Positions 1-11,401 of a stretch of 45,893 bases of DNA are shown piece after piece. This stretch comes from Elysia marginata (lineage: Eukaryota > Mollusca > Gastropoda > Plakobranchidae), in NCBI GenBank assembly GCA_019649035.1, contig BMAT01010125.1, forward strand, positions 29,826 to 75,718, in the 5' to 3' direction. Each line of letters opens with the position of its first letter. Position 1 is the stretch's first letter. The position numbers were made by a program, and so were the translations under genes. The notes below the pieces were generated by a model that searched no databases, was not told where the DNA came from, and worked only from the letters and a program-made list of their open reading frames with translations.

Positions 1-1107
1 TTCTATTCTGCCCCCTATGCCTTTTCCTCTTTCTGTCCCGGACATACCCTTATTTTTAGTTTAACTGTAAGACTTACAGTAAGGAAAATGTTAAATAAGG
101 CCCCCCTCCCCCCACGTCTTCTTTTTAAAAATAATGCTTCACTTTTATTTTCTTAAAAAATTTCTTCTTTTCATTTGAAGTATATGCGATGTAGAACTAG
201 CATTCTCTTCCTTTCTCTGTTTCTCATTGATTTCTCGCTCTCTTTTACCATTTTACTTCTTTAGATTATAGCCTTTCTTTCTAATTCTTTTTCTTACTAT
301 GAAAAATGTTACATCTACATTGATTTCCCCTCTCTTATTTCTTTTTGTCCATTTCTCACTCTCCCTTCTCCTCCACTGTATTCTCTCACTTGCTGTTATC
401 AGCCTGGCCAGGTGACCCCAAAGCCACCTCCTTTTTCCTCTCACTTTCAGTATCTACCCCCTTGCCGTTCTGTCTTTTTTCCTTGGCATCTTTGCCTTGG
501 CCAAATACACAATCCTGTGAACAAAATTTACAGAAACACAGCTGGAGCCTTAGTTATGAAATTAGTCCTCTGATGTTGCTATATATGTTATTATTTAATA
601 GTCATAGCTAATCCTCTTTTTCCCCTAAATCTAAACCAAGACTCTAGACCTATGCATTCAAATATTCAAGCTTAACAACAACATTGCACCTGTAGCTGGC
701 GGCTTATTTGAACGTTTGAAAAAGCCTGGTCACCAATTCTGCCAAGCAGAGATTCTGAAAAATTGTATGAAATTTTTTTTTATATCACACTAATGTTTGT
801 GTGAGCTGCATACAATTTTGCATAGTTATGCATTAAAATCATGAATATATTCTGGATGGTTATGATTAAAATAAAAAGTATATGCTCATTTATGGTACTT
901 TGCTTTCATTTCAAGTATTTCTCTGTGAACTTTTTTCTTGTAGTCTAGTTTTAGTTCTATTTGAAATGAACGTCCATTTTACTAAATTTAGAAAGTAGGC
1001 CTTCATGTAGGTCAACATATTAAACCGCATGTTTATCTGTCTAATAATAACCTTAGTTAGATGTCTAGCTGGAGTATGTTTTGACCTATTTTTTTCTCTG
1101 GTCCCAG
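1..1107. other. Upstream intron or flank of the NUDT9-domain gene
   Basis: This is pyrimidine-rich sequence on the + strand with T runs. I recognise no exon of NUDT9 or TRPM2, no RNA gene and no clear transposon in it. An open frame at 345-611 has Ser/Leu-rich composition and no family match. Confidence 0.5.
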
Positions 1108-1194
1108 AAACCCTGTAGGCAGGACAGGACTTACAGGTCGGGGTTGCCTCGGAAGGTGGGGGCCCAATCACGCAGCAGATCCAATTGTCACCAG
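1108..1194 (+). CDS. NUDT9: NUDT9-domain exon a (first one visible)
   Basis: The acceptor is a pyrimidine tract ending cccag and the donor is gtaacc. The first base completes an Arg codon from an unseen exon. It then encodes [12 protein letters not shown], a Cys, and [15 protein letters not shown], and leaves AG to complete Arg with the next exon. This is the conserved start of the NUDT9 catalytic region. Longer open frames overlap it in other frames but are not coding. Confidence 0.9.
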
Positions 1195-4100
1195 GTAACC
1201 TCACTTCCTGGCCCAAGAAATGTCATAGTTCCTTTGCAGCCTTGTCATAAGACTGTCTGGCTACTTATCGTCTCATAATATTGTATTAACAAACAGATAG
1301 GGCTGGTCTAGAACACACCATCTGCATTCATAGGAGCAAGATTTGAAACTGTCTTACATGATGAATTTAAATTGTAATCATGGTAAGCAAATGTTTATAA
1401 ACTTTATTTATATAGCAAACTTCTCTTAAAAGCAATCTCAAGGCCCTTTCACAATAAGTCAAAATACATGTTTTTAAAGAAAAAAAAACACATCAAATAT
1501 AGTTCTCCAGAACTAAACACGTAAGGTATATACACACATAAATAAAATACTCTATAAGTAGGCAGTAAAAGAAAAAGTGCGTTCACTATGTCTTCAACTT
1601 TTGTCAAGGCGTTTGTAATAGATGTTTAGTCATATATCTAAGTTGAGGCGTTTGAATATATGGTCTGACAAATTGTATGAAATAGTCAGGGAATATGGAT
1701 GATGTATGCATTGATAAGCCAATGTAGATCTATTGTAATTAATAAGTCGCATTGTAAAAAATCAGACAAAGTTAATGTTCTATATGAACTTTCTATATTT
1801 GTAACCTTTTTTATGAGTATGCAGGCCGATTTTTAAAATTGTTTTTACATGTTTTATTTTTGAGAAAAGTTTGCAAGTGTTGCAATACATGTTTGATTTT
1901 TTTACCTACTGTAGTTAGGGTTTTGTTTTTTGCTCTAGAGAATAAGCATGATTTTTTTCTTTCTGTCCCCTGTGCAGATGGAAACGAAATGAGAAAGGGG
2001 AAATAGTTGTAGATGACAATCACAAGCTCATAGCACAGTTCATTGCAGTACAGAGGAGAGATAACGGACAGTGGGCTTTACCAGGGGTGAGTTTAGTTTG
2101 TCAGAGAAAATTGGAAACTATATATGCCTTGTTTGTTAAGCTTTACAGGACAAAGAAAAACTGTCAGCCTGACAATATTTGCGAATCACAACCGCCAACA
2201 GCAAACACCTTGATTGAAGCTCATATAGCGACTTCAATGGTGTGAAATTTCACTTTTGGAGAGAAATTTAACTTTTCATCTGTTGTTTTGGTTGGCAACA
2301 TAGTTAAATACTGAGGAGCACAAGTGAATGATTTTGTCCTTTGGACTGAAAATAATAGGTTTACAAAATTTATAATTCGAAGTGCTTGGGAATGGACTAA
2401 AACTTTGAATTATGAGACTTCGAATTACAACAGGGGACGTAATTAGAGACCTAAGAGGGCCATTTAAAAAAATGGGTTACTTCCCTTGTATGAAAAAAAT
2501 TAAAAAGGAGTTTTGGTCCCCTCCTCTATCCCCTCCCCATGTAGTCCCATTTTTAAGTTTTGTTTTGGCCCTGAAAAGGGCCCTGGTTGAAAATGATGAT
2601 GAGTAATTAGGAGAGTGACTTTTATTTTGTTTTTAATTTTATTGGACAGATCTCGTTCTAAAGTGATCTGTTATGGTAGTTTGTTTGGCTCTCTTGAGAA
2701 TGTGGTCTTCGAATTTTGTTTCAAGAGTGAGTACTGACTCACACATATCACCAATGCCTTGCTCCGTTGCAAATTTCTTCAATGTGAGAAGAGCTGATCT
2801 GGCTTCCTTGGCAGTTGTTAGGGTAGTCGATTCATCAGTTTCCTCATCAGAATCAGAACCCTCCTCTCTCAGGTCGGCAGCTATCTGCTGAATAGTTGTC
2901 TCCTCTGTGGTGGGAAGGCCTTCATCAACGTAGAGGAATGCCCCCAGTGTTCCATCAGAGGGTACAATGTCCCTAAGTCGGTGAAAGAGGGAGCCAAGAT
3001 CTCTGTCCTCTTGCAGTGTCACTGGTGGTGGGGTCTGTCTCAATTTCCTCTTCAGTGCTCTCTTTTCTGCAGAAACCAGCGTGGCAAAAACAGTTTGCTA
3101 CAACTGCAGGGCTGACATCATTCCATGCTTTTTTCATCACCTGATAAAGTGCTTCAAGTACTGAGATGTTGAAGGTGGACGGGGACCCCTTGTCGATATG
3201 AACAAGATATCTCTGCATCACAGCCTTCCTGTATTTCGTCTTGAATCAGTTTATGATCCCCTGATCACATGGCTGTAGAACGCTAGTGGTGTTTGGGGCA
3301 AGAACATGAGCTTAATAGCTTTCAAGCCATCAACAGTAGGGTGGGCAGGGCAATTGTCGACTATCATTGCTACTGAGCGACCCTGCAGCAAAAACTTGCA
3401 ATCTAATTTCTGAAGCCATGAAACAAATAAGTCGCTTGTAACCCATGCAGTTGACAGGAAGTGTTTTTATGTTGTTGAAGCAGCGAGGCTTTGCCGTCTA
3501 CAAAAAGGGGCAGTTTTTCATTTCCGCTCATGTTCGCTGCCACAAGGTGAGTCGATCTTTTGCTTTCTTCCCTCCTGTACATACGGCTCCTTTGAAGTCA
3601 AGGGTCTTGTCAGGAAGACATTTATAGAAAACGCCTGTCTCGTCAACGTTGAAAATGTCATCTGGTCCATAGCTCTCCAATAGTTGCTGCAGAGCGGTGT
3701 CCTTCCAAGTTTCTACTGTGCTCAAGTTGACGGATGCAGCCTCTCCACTGACACACTTGAATATAATGCCATGTCGTCGCTTGAATCGTCCAAGCCAGCC
3801 CGAGCACGGCACAAAACTAATGCCAAGTTCTTTAGCAAGCTCTCCTGCCTTCTCCATCAAAATCGGCCCATTGATAGGTGCTCCAAGAGATCTTACTGTT
3901 TAAACCAAGTCAGCAATCCTTCATGAATGTCCTGTACTTTACTGAGTCTCATCCTCTTTTTCCCCATGTTGACAGATGAGGTGCTGGCCATCTTCTCCAA
4001 CTTTTCTCTGTTCTTTAAAATTGTCGACAGGGTGTTTACAGGGATGCCGTATTTGTCTGCTATTTCTTTCTTCGTCTGGGTCTTTCCCATGTTGTCAACC

Positions 4101-7100
4101 TCTCTCAATAATTTTAGTTTGGTCTCTAAGGTGAGAGTAGTGTGCTTTCTTTTCAACGATGATGTCATTTTCAACCAGATTTACAAAAGTGTAGCAAAAC
4201 AAACTGCTTAAATCTACGATCGGGAGAGATTTGTAGTGCGCCTGCTTTCACGAGTGGCAATGCAAAAGTGATGCTATTGTAACACATGAGCCACCAGTTA
4301 AACTCCCGGTCAGCTGATCGGGTATAGACATGTGTAGCCTAACAGTACAACTCAGCTGTTGCTTGTGTAACCTTAACCATACTAGACTAGGCCAACAGGT
4401 AAAATTGCATCCTTGTTGTTGCCTCAGTTAGTGACTGGTGAGTCACACAAAATCCCCAATCACCTACCATCAGATTGTCTGTGCCTATCAGCGCATCACA
4501 CTGGCGCGTGGTTAGGCCTACACAGGTCTACACTCATCTGGGCACTACTGCCTCCCCTTCTCTCAACCCCCCCCCCTCCCAACCCGTGTTGTAACGTTAG
4601 CCATTGCTTGACTGTTACTTAAAGCTTGGGACGGGGACCATTTGGAATGTTCTCAGTGTTGGGAGGGAGGAAATTCTGTCTTTTAGTTTTACTATATCGT
4701 TTACGGGCATTGTAAACTTCGATTTATGAGAATCGAATTTTTATGACTTTGAATTATGAGTTCGAATCTAACAAAAGCAAAGAAGGAAAAAAAACCTCGA
4801 ATCCTGACATCTTCGGCTTATGAGAAATTCAAATTATAAGACTTCGGCTTTTGAGGTCTCCAGTGTACATGGTTTGCAATTTTTACTAACAGCTAGTGTC
4901 AATTAGTCAACAACAAAAAAGTTTGACTGCTAAGGGATGAGCCTAATAATTAAATTCTTTAGCCAAGACAAAAATTGTTCTTGACTTATTAATACAACAC
5001 CCATAACTGCACAAGCTATTGCTTGTGCTTTTTTCAAACAATGTTATCTTTCTGGCAGGAGAAAAATTTGAAAACTTAGCCCTTTGAACCTTGGCCCATT
5101 GGCCCTTACATTCCCCTGTCCCTGACCTCCTAAGAGTTAAAAGAAACCCCATTACAACATGTTAGTTGCGGCCCAAACAACTTAACAGTGATAAACACTT
5201 TCTGAACTTCTTGTCACTAAGCTCTACATCTCTAGTGGGAAATGTTATTGCAAATCTTAGCCGCCTAAAAGCATTAGCCCTGAGTTATGTCTCATATTTG
5301 CACATTGTAGCTAAGACATATTCATAGTTTTATCTCATAGTTTTAGACTCACCAATGTTTTCTCTAACCTCATTTCTCAGGAATGCAAAATGTCATGTTT
5401 TCAGGCTTTTCTGATTTTAAAAACCCAAGTATTGTTCATTACACAAATTGTGTCTTTGACATTTGTTCTATATTAGATGCAATGCTCGACTCAATTTCAG
5501 GTTTTCTTTTTAGAAACTGTTTGACATCCTTGGTTTCTTTTACTCCAAATGTGATTACTCTTTAATGTGTTCAATAAAAATTGTGTGGTTAAAAAAAGCT
5601 AAATTTTCTCCAGGGAATGGTTGATGCAGGAGAAGTCGTTACAATGACCTTGAGGCGAGAATTTGGTGAGGAGGCTCTCAACTCATTGGAGGCGTCAGAT
5701 AAAGAGAAAAAAGAGATTGAGGCATCAATAAACGAGCTTTTCTCTCGTGGACAAGAGGTAAAATTGCTAGCTTCAACTGTAAAGCCAGTTTGTTTAGCCA
5801 GGCCTGAAATGTTTGAATTTTTTAAAATCAACCCTTATATAAAATCATTTTGTTTAATTTTTTTCAGTTTAATTTTCTGAATTGCTGTTGCGTTAGGTGA
5901 AACCAACAACAATCCTGTTTGGATATTTCAAACCCTATGGGAATAAAATTCAACTTTAAATTCGAGAGAAATCGAATAAATCAGGATACATGACAAAATG
6001 AGGATAAAATTAGTCATGTAATTAGGCCTATAGTTCAAATTTAGTAGATATTCAGTTTATCCAGGTTAGAATTATACAGACTAAACAGAATTTGAATTGA
6101 GGTTTCCTTTCAAATGCTAGTTGATTTCATACTTCAGGTGTACCGAGGCTATGTCGATGATCCCAGAAACACAGACAATGCATGGATGGAGACAGTAGCC
6201 ATGAACTTCCATGATAATGATGGCAAAGGTGTTGCAAGGTTCAACCTTCATGCTGGTAAGTTACAATTCAAAAAATAACAAGAAAAAAGTTATTGATTTC
6301 ATAAATACAAATCATTAAGAGAGGGAAAAGAACAATGGCTTTTTTGATGCTGCCAAGATGATTTAAATGAGAAATGATTTTGTTTTAGAGGATTTATATT
6401 TCATGAAGAAAGTCAATGGTCCAAAATAGCAATCATCAAAAATTTTTGAAATATGAAGTAATGTTTGATGTCTTTGTAATTTTTGTCTCAAAATTTTGAT
6501 TTGAGATGTTATTAGTTTTGGGTTAATGACCTGCTTTCCCATCGCTGGAAGATTTATTAATATCTTCAACCAGTGGGTGTAAAGCTTTTCTTTAAGTTCT
6601 TTTGTTTTTTGACATAATTTCTTTCCTTAGTGATGCATTGGATGTAATGTGTTTCTTTAGAAATCTGAATTTTTATCCTTAGTTTCTTTTGTAATTCTGA
6701 CAGCTACTTCATTTCCCCTTATTATAAATTTTATATATTTCTTGCGTAGGGGTTTCACTCATGTTGGTATGAAGGGCCTTTTTTAATGACTATTTAACTA
6801 TATCTGTACCTTGTTTTACTATCTTATCTACATCTGGGTTAACTTTTGTACCCCCACACTTTAGAGAAAATTAATGGGGGTAGTAAAATCACCCCACCTT
6901 TATAGTGTGATAAACCTTTTTATACCTTTCCGTACATCAGGAGTGACTTAATCACCCAGCTCTTACAATGCATGATAGAGTGCCAGTCTCAGGACAATCG
7001 CGGAATTTTTTTTCATTCAGGTGTTGTTTTTAAATCAAGTAGAATCAACATTTAAGGTATTTGCAGAAACTAATCTCCAGTGCTTCCATTCTTCAGCATT

Positions 7101-8319
7101 TTCGCGGAAATCCGCAGTTTTTACTGTCCTCAAAGAAATCCGCATTTGACTTTTTTCTGTCTCACCGATTTTCCACATTCAGAAAAAAAAAAGAAAGTCC
7201 GCGACCGGCTGTCTCCGTAAGCACTACCAAGTGCAGGAGGTAAATACTGGTACCTAAATGGCGGCGGCGAAAGTCATTTGTGAAGGAAAACGAAAAGCCC
7301 ACCTTGGCAGACATCATTGGAGTGGTTGCCCTTTCGTTGTTTTCTTCGTTGCTCCTGCAGTTTCCGTGGTAGACCTAGTCACTTTTTTGGGTCTCATTCT
7401 CTTGTGCAGCAAGAAATTTTTTTTTTCCAAGCCTTGGATCGAATTCAAATATGAGTTGACTTGCAGCTTTTCAACTTTTTTTTCATCCGGTCTATTAATG
7501 ATTAAGACTCTAGATCTATTTCTGAAACTTGCACTGTTTGTTTATCCAGACTAGAACTAGATCTACATCTTTTACCTAGATCTACGTGCTCGCTAATATA
7601 TTGATCGTAATTCTGATCTCTTGGATTGCATCTCAGTGGATTCTTTCAGATATTAATCTTGTGCATGTGTGAAAATGCGATTTCTGAAAGAAGGTGACAA
7701 AGGTGCTGTCAAGGCCATTGACTCTTCTATGAAAAACAAGTTTTCGTGGAAATGGTCGGATGAAATTTTAGGCCATACATTTGATAGACTTGGGCCCATA
7801 AGTTATAAGCTAGGGGACTGCATCTTCAAGATCGATGTTGCAGGAATAGTATGGTGTTCATGATGTAAGGATAAGATTGCATATGGCAGCAATGGCAAAA
7901 AAACACCTCATCAGCCATTGCAGATCTGATAAAAATTTGGGAATTTTAAAGACTCGAGCAACAAACTATCACTATAGTATCCTCTTGAAAAACTTCCAAA
8001 ACGTCTAGGAGTATTTCTAATTCATTGTAGAACTGTTGAAGCTTGTCAGGGTTGTTTTTAGTAAGAGATAAGGTTAGGGCATATAATTTATGATTGTTAA
8101 TGGTTTAATCCTTCTTTTATTTTTGATACTTATGACTTTTGGAAATTTTTACTTGAAGTCTTAATATTTAACATGTGTATGATGTATGGCCTTGTCTGTC
8201 CATTAGGTGATGATGCTGTTGGTGTTCAGTGGATGGACCTGAGTCATCGCCTGGAGCTCTACGCCAGCCACATTGACTTCCTACAGAAAACTGCTGAGAA
8301 GCTTGGTGCAAGTTGGTAG
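1108..8319 (+). CDS. NUDT9: NUDT9-type ADP-ribose pyrophosphatase domain, C-terminal five exons (NUDT9, or NUDT9-H tail of a TRPM2-like channel)
   Basis: Joined exons are 1108-1194, 1978-2086, 5614-5757, 6138-6255 and 8207-8319. They give 189 residues ending in a TAG stop. NUDT9 hydrolyses ADP-ribose to AMP and ribose 5-phosphate, in mitochondria in vertebrates. Visible family blocks, in order, are [32 protein letters not shown], the Nudix box (GGMVDAGE then REFGEEAL) and [20 protein letters not shown], ending in LYASH and GASW. The REFGEE metal-binding core is intact, as in active NUDT9; vertebrate TRPM2 has a degenerate box there. All splice sites are GT-AG and all phases agree. The protein start is not in the window; human NUDT9 is about 350 residues, so roughly the last half is present. 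The short ending right after GASW also resembles the end of TRPM2, so a TRPM2-like channel tail remains possible. The gene converges on TPC1. Confidence 0.9.
1390..1560 (-). repeat. Inverted 3' tail of a LINE or SINE in an intron
   Basis: Read on the - strand, about 1465-1390 contains a run resembling AGGGCCTTGAGATTGC followed by a GCTATATAAATAAAG-like segment. This is the typical 3' end of CR1/L2-like LINEs and SINEs that borrow their tails. No coding part is visible. The body boundary near 1560 is approximate. Confidence 0.5.
1978..2086 (+). CDS. NUDT9: NUDT9-domain exon b
   Basis: The acceptor is tgtgcag and the donor gtgagt. It encodes (R)[19 protein letters not shown], then [17 protein letters not shown], the strand leading into the Nudix box. 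It ends exactly on a codon boundary. Confidence 0.92.
2087..2365. other. Intron between exons b and c, left part
   Basis: No gene was seen. About 14 bases around 2189-2203 recur inverted near 8524-8537, which is the only structure noticed. Confidence 0.4.
2366..4865 (-). mobile_element. Decayed Tigger/pogo-type DNA transposon
   Basis: A broken transposase gene (2639-4174) is flanked by A/T-rich blocks built of short tcgaa, ttatgag and ctcataa motifs, typical of Tigger ends. The right end at 4865 reads, on the - strand, CACTGGAGACCTCAAAAGCC and is followed by TA at 4866-4867, the expected Tc1/mariner-pogo target dinucleotide. The matching left end was not found. Related motifs lie at about 2366-2435, so the left boundary is approximate and may be truncated. 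The element sits in the NUDT9-domain intron, antisense to it. Confidence 0.8.
2639..4174 (-). pseudogene. Tigger/CENP-B-like transposase, frameshifted
   Basis: The reading direction is 4174 to 2639. The N-terminal part (4174-3893) encodes a CENP-B/psq-type helix-turn-helix, including [20 protein letters not shown], and stops in WFKQ. After a frameshift, 3860-3528 continues with [15 protein letters not shown] and the first catalytic Asp in FNVDETG (about 3643). The second catalytic Asp is in IVDNCPAH (about 3357) and the third in QPCDQG (about 3265), about 31 residues later, which fits pogo/Tigger DDE spacing. Further frameshifts and stops follow, including TGA in INxF. The C-terminal tail of 134 codons (3043-2639) is acidic and Ser/Thr-rich. 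All three catalytic Asp survive, but the gene cannot give one protein. Confidence 0.88.
4868..5613. other. Intron remainder before the Nudix-box exon
   Basis: No coding or RNA feature was recognised between the Tigger right end and the exon acceptor. The sequence is AT-rich and unremarkable. Confidence 0.4.
5614..5757 (+). CDS. NUDT9: NUDT9-domain exon c, Nudix box
   Basis: The acceptor is ttctccag and the donor gtaaaa. It encodes [20 protein letters not shown], then [18 protein letters not shown] and [10 protein letters not shown]. The REFGEE metal-binding residues of Nudix hydrolases are all present. The usual last Gly of the Nudix signature is replaced by Ala-Leu, as in known NUDT9 proteins. 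Confidence 0.95.
5758..6137. other. Intron between exons c and d
   Basis: No gene is present. Around 5945-6060 there are several ttcgag, tcgaat and ttcaaat motifs that recall the Tigger-style ends elsewhere in the window. I cannot define an element. Confidence 0.35.
6138..6255 (+). CDS. NUDT9: NUDT9-domain exon d
   Basis: The acceptor is acttcag and the donor gtaagt. It encodes [20 protein letters not shown], then [19 protein letters not shown], and ends with the first base of a Gly codon. The [10 protein letters not shown] block is a hallmark of NUDT9 and TRPM2 NUDT9-H domains. Confidence 0.95.
6256..8206. other. Intron between exons d and e, with transposon remains
   Basis: The intron is 1.95 kb. 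Near 6847-6890 a 7-bp inverted repeat (acccccac near tgggggt) flanks an A-rich loop. From about 6980 there is higher-complexity sequence with repeated aaatccgca motifs (around 7107 and 7136). It ends in the BED-like coding fragment at 7672-7984. The stretch may be one degraded element, but no terminal repeats were matched. Confidence 0.4.
7672..7984 (+). pseudogene. BED-like zinc-finger fragment of a transposon-type gene, broken
   Basis: The frame from 7672 encodes [20 protein letters not shown], then a basic-aromatic KFSWKW segment, then VWCS, a TGA stop, and [14 protein letters not shown] frameshift at the A run (about 7897-7904) leads into [19 protein letters not shown]. The C-x2-C pair followed by a His-Cys pair after the YGSNGKK linker is the arrangement of BED-like fingers at the N-termini of hAT-related and domesticated proteins. 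A stop inside the C-x2-C pair and the frameshift show it is dead. The exact superfamily is not settled. Confidence 0.5.
8207..8319 (+). CDS. NUDT9: NUDT9-domain exon e, C-terminus and stop
   Basis: The acceptor is tccattag. It encodes (G)[18 protein letters not shown], then [18 protein letters not shown], with TAG at 8317-8319. The GDDA and LYASH segments match NUDT9. No polyadenylation signal is close by; the first AATAAA on this strand is at 10258-10263, so the 3' UTR end is undecided. Confidence 0.92.
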
Positions 8320-8366
8320 ATTTTCCTTATTGGAACTAATTTTAGCTTGATAGCATATAGACAAAA

Positions 8367-8392
8367 TATATATATATATGTATATATATAGA
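8367..8392. repeat. AT dinucleotide microsatellite
   Basis: An almost pure alternating AT run with one TG interruption lies 48 bp after the NUDT9-domain stop codon, presumably in its 3' UTR. Confidence 0.8.
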
Positions 8393-10741
8393 GAGAACTC
8401 CTAATGCAGATTTTTAAAAACACTGAGTTATCAAATCAGGTGTGTGTCAGTTTAGCACAGATTTTGAAAAAGAAAAGAAAAACATTTTGTTGCCCATATC
8501 ATGTGAGGGTATATGTGGGACATTGGCGGTTGTGAATTGCTGATACTGCCTGATTCCATACGGCTTGGTCTTATTTATGTCAAATCGGTTTGAAGATACT
8601 GTTTAAACTGGCAGAGTTATTTGATAACATTATATTGCCATATAGTCGTTCATTTTTATAAAAAAATTTTTCAAGGAAGGCCCTCTCCTGAAACATGGCC
8701 AAATTTCGCATATGCCCTTACGTGATAAGAGCAAGGCACGACCAAACTTAGTTTAAAGAGTCTTGCAAAGTAAGGCATAAGCGAAAAAAAAAAGAGAAAG
8801 AGAGAAGTTGTAGCTGTTTTTAGTTAAGATAGAGAAGAATGGACTCTTACTTGCTTGAGGTATAAAGTTTGCAAGAATCAGATACTTTTTTGTTTGCTTA
8901 TGCCTCCAGCTGTTTAGTATATAGATACAGTAAAGACTAGATCTATTTCTAAAATGACAATACTGTTAAATGTGTTGGATGTTGCCAGTTTAGGTGTGAT
9001 ATCAGAAAGCTTGCAAAAGCTATTTAATTTGCCCTGGTTTTGAAATCAAGCAAATGTGGTGCTTCAAAACGTTGTTTAAACAGCTTATGACATCCCAACT
9101 CATTAGCATTGATCCTGAACAATATCATGCGTTGGGTGCTAAAATTTGCATCTCACTCTAAAACTGTTTTAGAAAGAATATCTTAATCAGAATGCTAATG
9201 AACTTCAATACATATGTCATGTTTTTAAAAAAAAATTTAAAACTTCAACTGCCTTTAAACTGTTGAAATTATTCTACCTAGGTCTATGAAATTAGAGAAA
9301 AGTTTTGAAAATAAGGAACTAAAATCTTTGCGAATTCCCTCAAAGAAAGTGCATTTTAATTTTGTCAATAATTGGAACAGTTATGTATGTCGCTGCCATT
9401 TTGAAATTGGACAGTTATCAAGTTAGGTATTATCGTCAAAACAGGGAGTTTAAGTGTTACATGCTTTTTTCTTCATATGTTATATTGAAACTGCTGGATG
9501 CCATTGAATTCTTATATGGGAGCTACATAGTTCAGCTTGGTTTTGTAACAAGCCTTACTTTGCATCATCTGCCTAATATTTCAATGTCTTGTTTTATTTC
9601 ATGTTAGTATGGAATTGCAGCTATTCTTGTTTTCTGTTATTGGATACCTTTGTGTTGCTTAAGGATAATTTTGCATTGTTTTCTTGTCCGGTAGATAGTG
9701 AACTGGATCTGAAGTTTATGAAGTTTATGGTGACAGTAACATAACATAGAGATGGAATTTATGTGAAAAATGAATATTATCTTGTCATAGACTGATTTTA
9801 GTTGACTTTATTAAAGAGTAAATCAACTGTGATGAGATGGCTAATTTATAATTATGCAAGTTTCTGTAATGTTATACATTGACAAAGAGTCCAGCGATCC
9901 TTGTTGTCTGTTTCAATAGCTGGGCTTATTGAGATAGATGGCAGGTCATGTAATTATACTTTGTCAGAGATGATTGATATGCCTATGTGCGTGTGTGCAA
10001 GTGTGTGCTCATTTTGTTATCATTTTATCCATATCGCAATTATATTATAATTTTCATTGTTTAATCATATTTTTAGTTCTAATAACAAACAAATTGTTAA
10101 GTTATGACAGCAATATACAGAACGCTTCCCTATATAATTATATTCATCATATTTTTTAACCTTTTGTTTTTGTTATGCCTTTTTTGTGTAACTTGATGTT
10201 TGTATGTTTGCATGTTATAGAATGAAACTGATTTAAAGCTAGTCTTATCAGCCTGCAAATAAATACCTCAGTACTGTACCTTGCTGCTTTGTTAAAATTC
10301 AGTACATACGGTTGAAATTGCTTTGGCACATGGAACCAATGATGTTTGAGAGATGCTGAGTTTATTGTTGTGGGTAAGTGGTTGGTTCTTTGTATTTTAA
10401 TCTATAAAACGCTCTGGCTCATGAAATTGGTATATAATCAATTTAGAAACATACAGTCTCACAGAGTTTTGATTTTTATTTGTTATTCCGTTTTTGTTAG
10501 TTCTTTTTTCAGTAAATATAAACTTAATCAACATGAAAGGTTATCGTGTTATTTTGAAACAAAGTGGATAAGTCTTCATAAAACTGTGTTTTTGAACTTT
10601 TTAGATCTAAAATGTCAGCCTTAAAAGTGGTGCTGTTGTTGTTTTGAGTTGGTTTGTGTTCTTGCATTTACTAATCATGGTTGTCTTGTTTTCGGATGTA
10701 GACACAAATTTTGGAAAGAAGGGTAGCAGTAGTACTGTGTA

Positions 10742-11142
10742 CGGTATAGTCCACATATATCGACATGCTTTCAGAAATTGAGGTAATGTTTATATGTCAA
10801 AATGTTGATAAATAAAAATACAAAGCCAAAGAGAAAAAAATTACAACAAGGTCTAAGACAAATATAACATAAATCTATTTCCCTTAACTGTTTATGCCCG
10901 TTCATTTCCATTGCAAAATAGCAATGGTATTGTTTTTTCTTTCTCCACTCTTTGCTTGTGCTTATCTTTTAACCAATCCACCCAGCAGTCAGCAAGTGGA
11001 TAAAGCTAAAACAGGCAGAGAAAAAAATCCATATGATAGAAATGGCTTTGTAAGGATATAAAAGAAAAAATTCCCATCTGCAACACCCGTCGATATATCA
11101 AAATGTTGATAGACCGGCTGTCAATAAATGTGGACTACACTG
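10742..11142. mobile_element. Tigger/pogo-like MITE, copy 1
   Basis: This is a 401-bp element with imperfect terminal inverted repeats. The left end is CGGTATAGTCCACATATATC. The right end on the opposite strand is CAGTGTAGTCCACATTTATT. TA flanks both sides (10740-10741 and 11143-11144), as expected for Tc1/mariner-pogo. Subterminal motifs of the type caaaatgttgata and tatcgac occur inward of both ends. There is no coding capacity. A diverged second copy lies at about 29072-29493. Confidence 0.7.
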
Positions 11143-11401
11143 TATTAAAATTAGAAATACCTGTTTGCTTTTATAAAACTGATAAATTGGCTTGTAAATT
11201 TTTTTTTTACTTTAATATAATCAAGCCTGTCTTTTCTTAAAAATATGGTACTAATTGCCTATCGGTCGTTTCAAATGGGTCAGATTTTGGTTACCTCTCT
11301 CGATTCCAGGGTGAATAAGTCAGAATTTTCAAATTCCTTTGTTGAGAAATCGCCAGTGAAAGCTTTATTTTTTCTTCTTGATGTCTACGTTTTGAATCAA
11401 C

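Noticed and set aside
7258..7554. ORF starting in a strong context with [13 protein letters not shown]
   Set aside because: The remainder is low-complexity hydrophobic sequence with no family match; it is treated as possible 5' sequence of the BED-like fragment, not as a gene.
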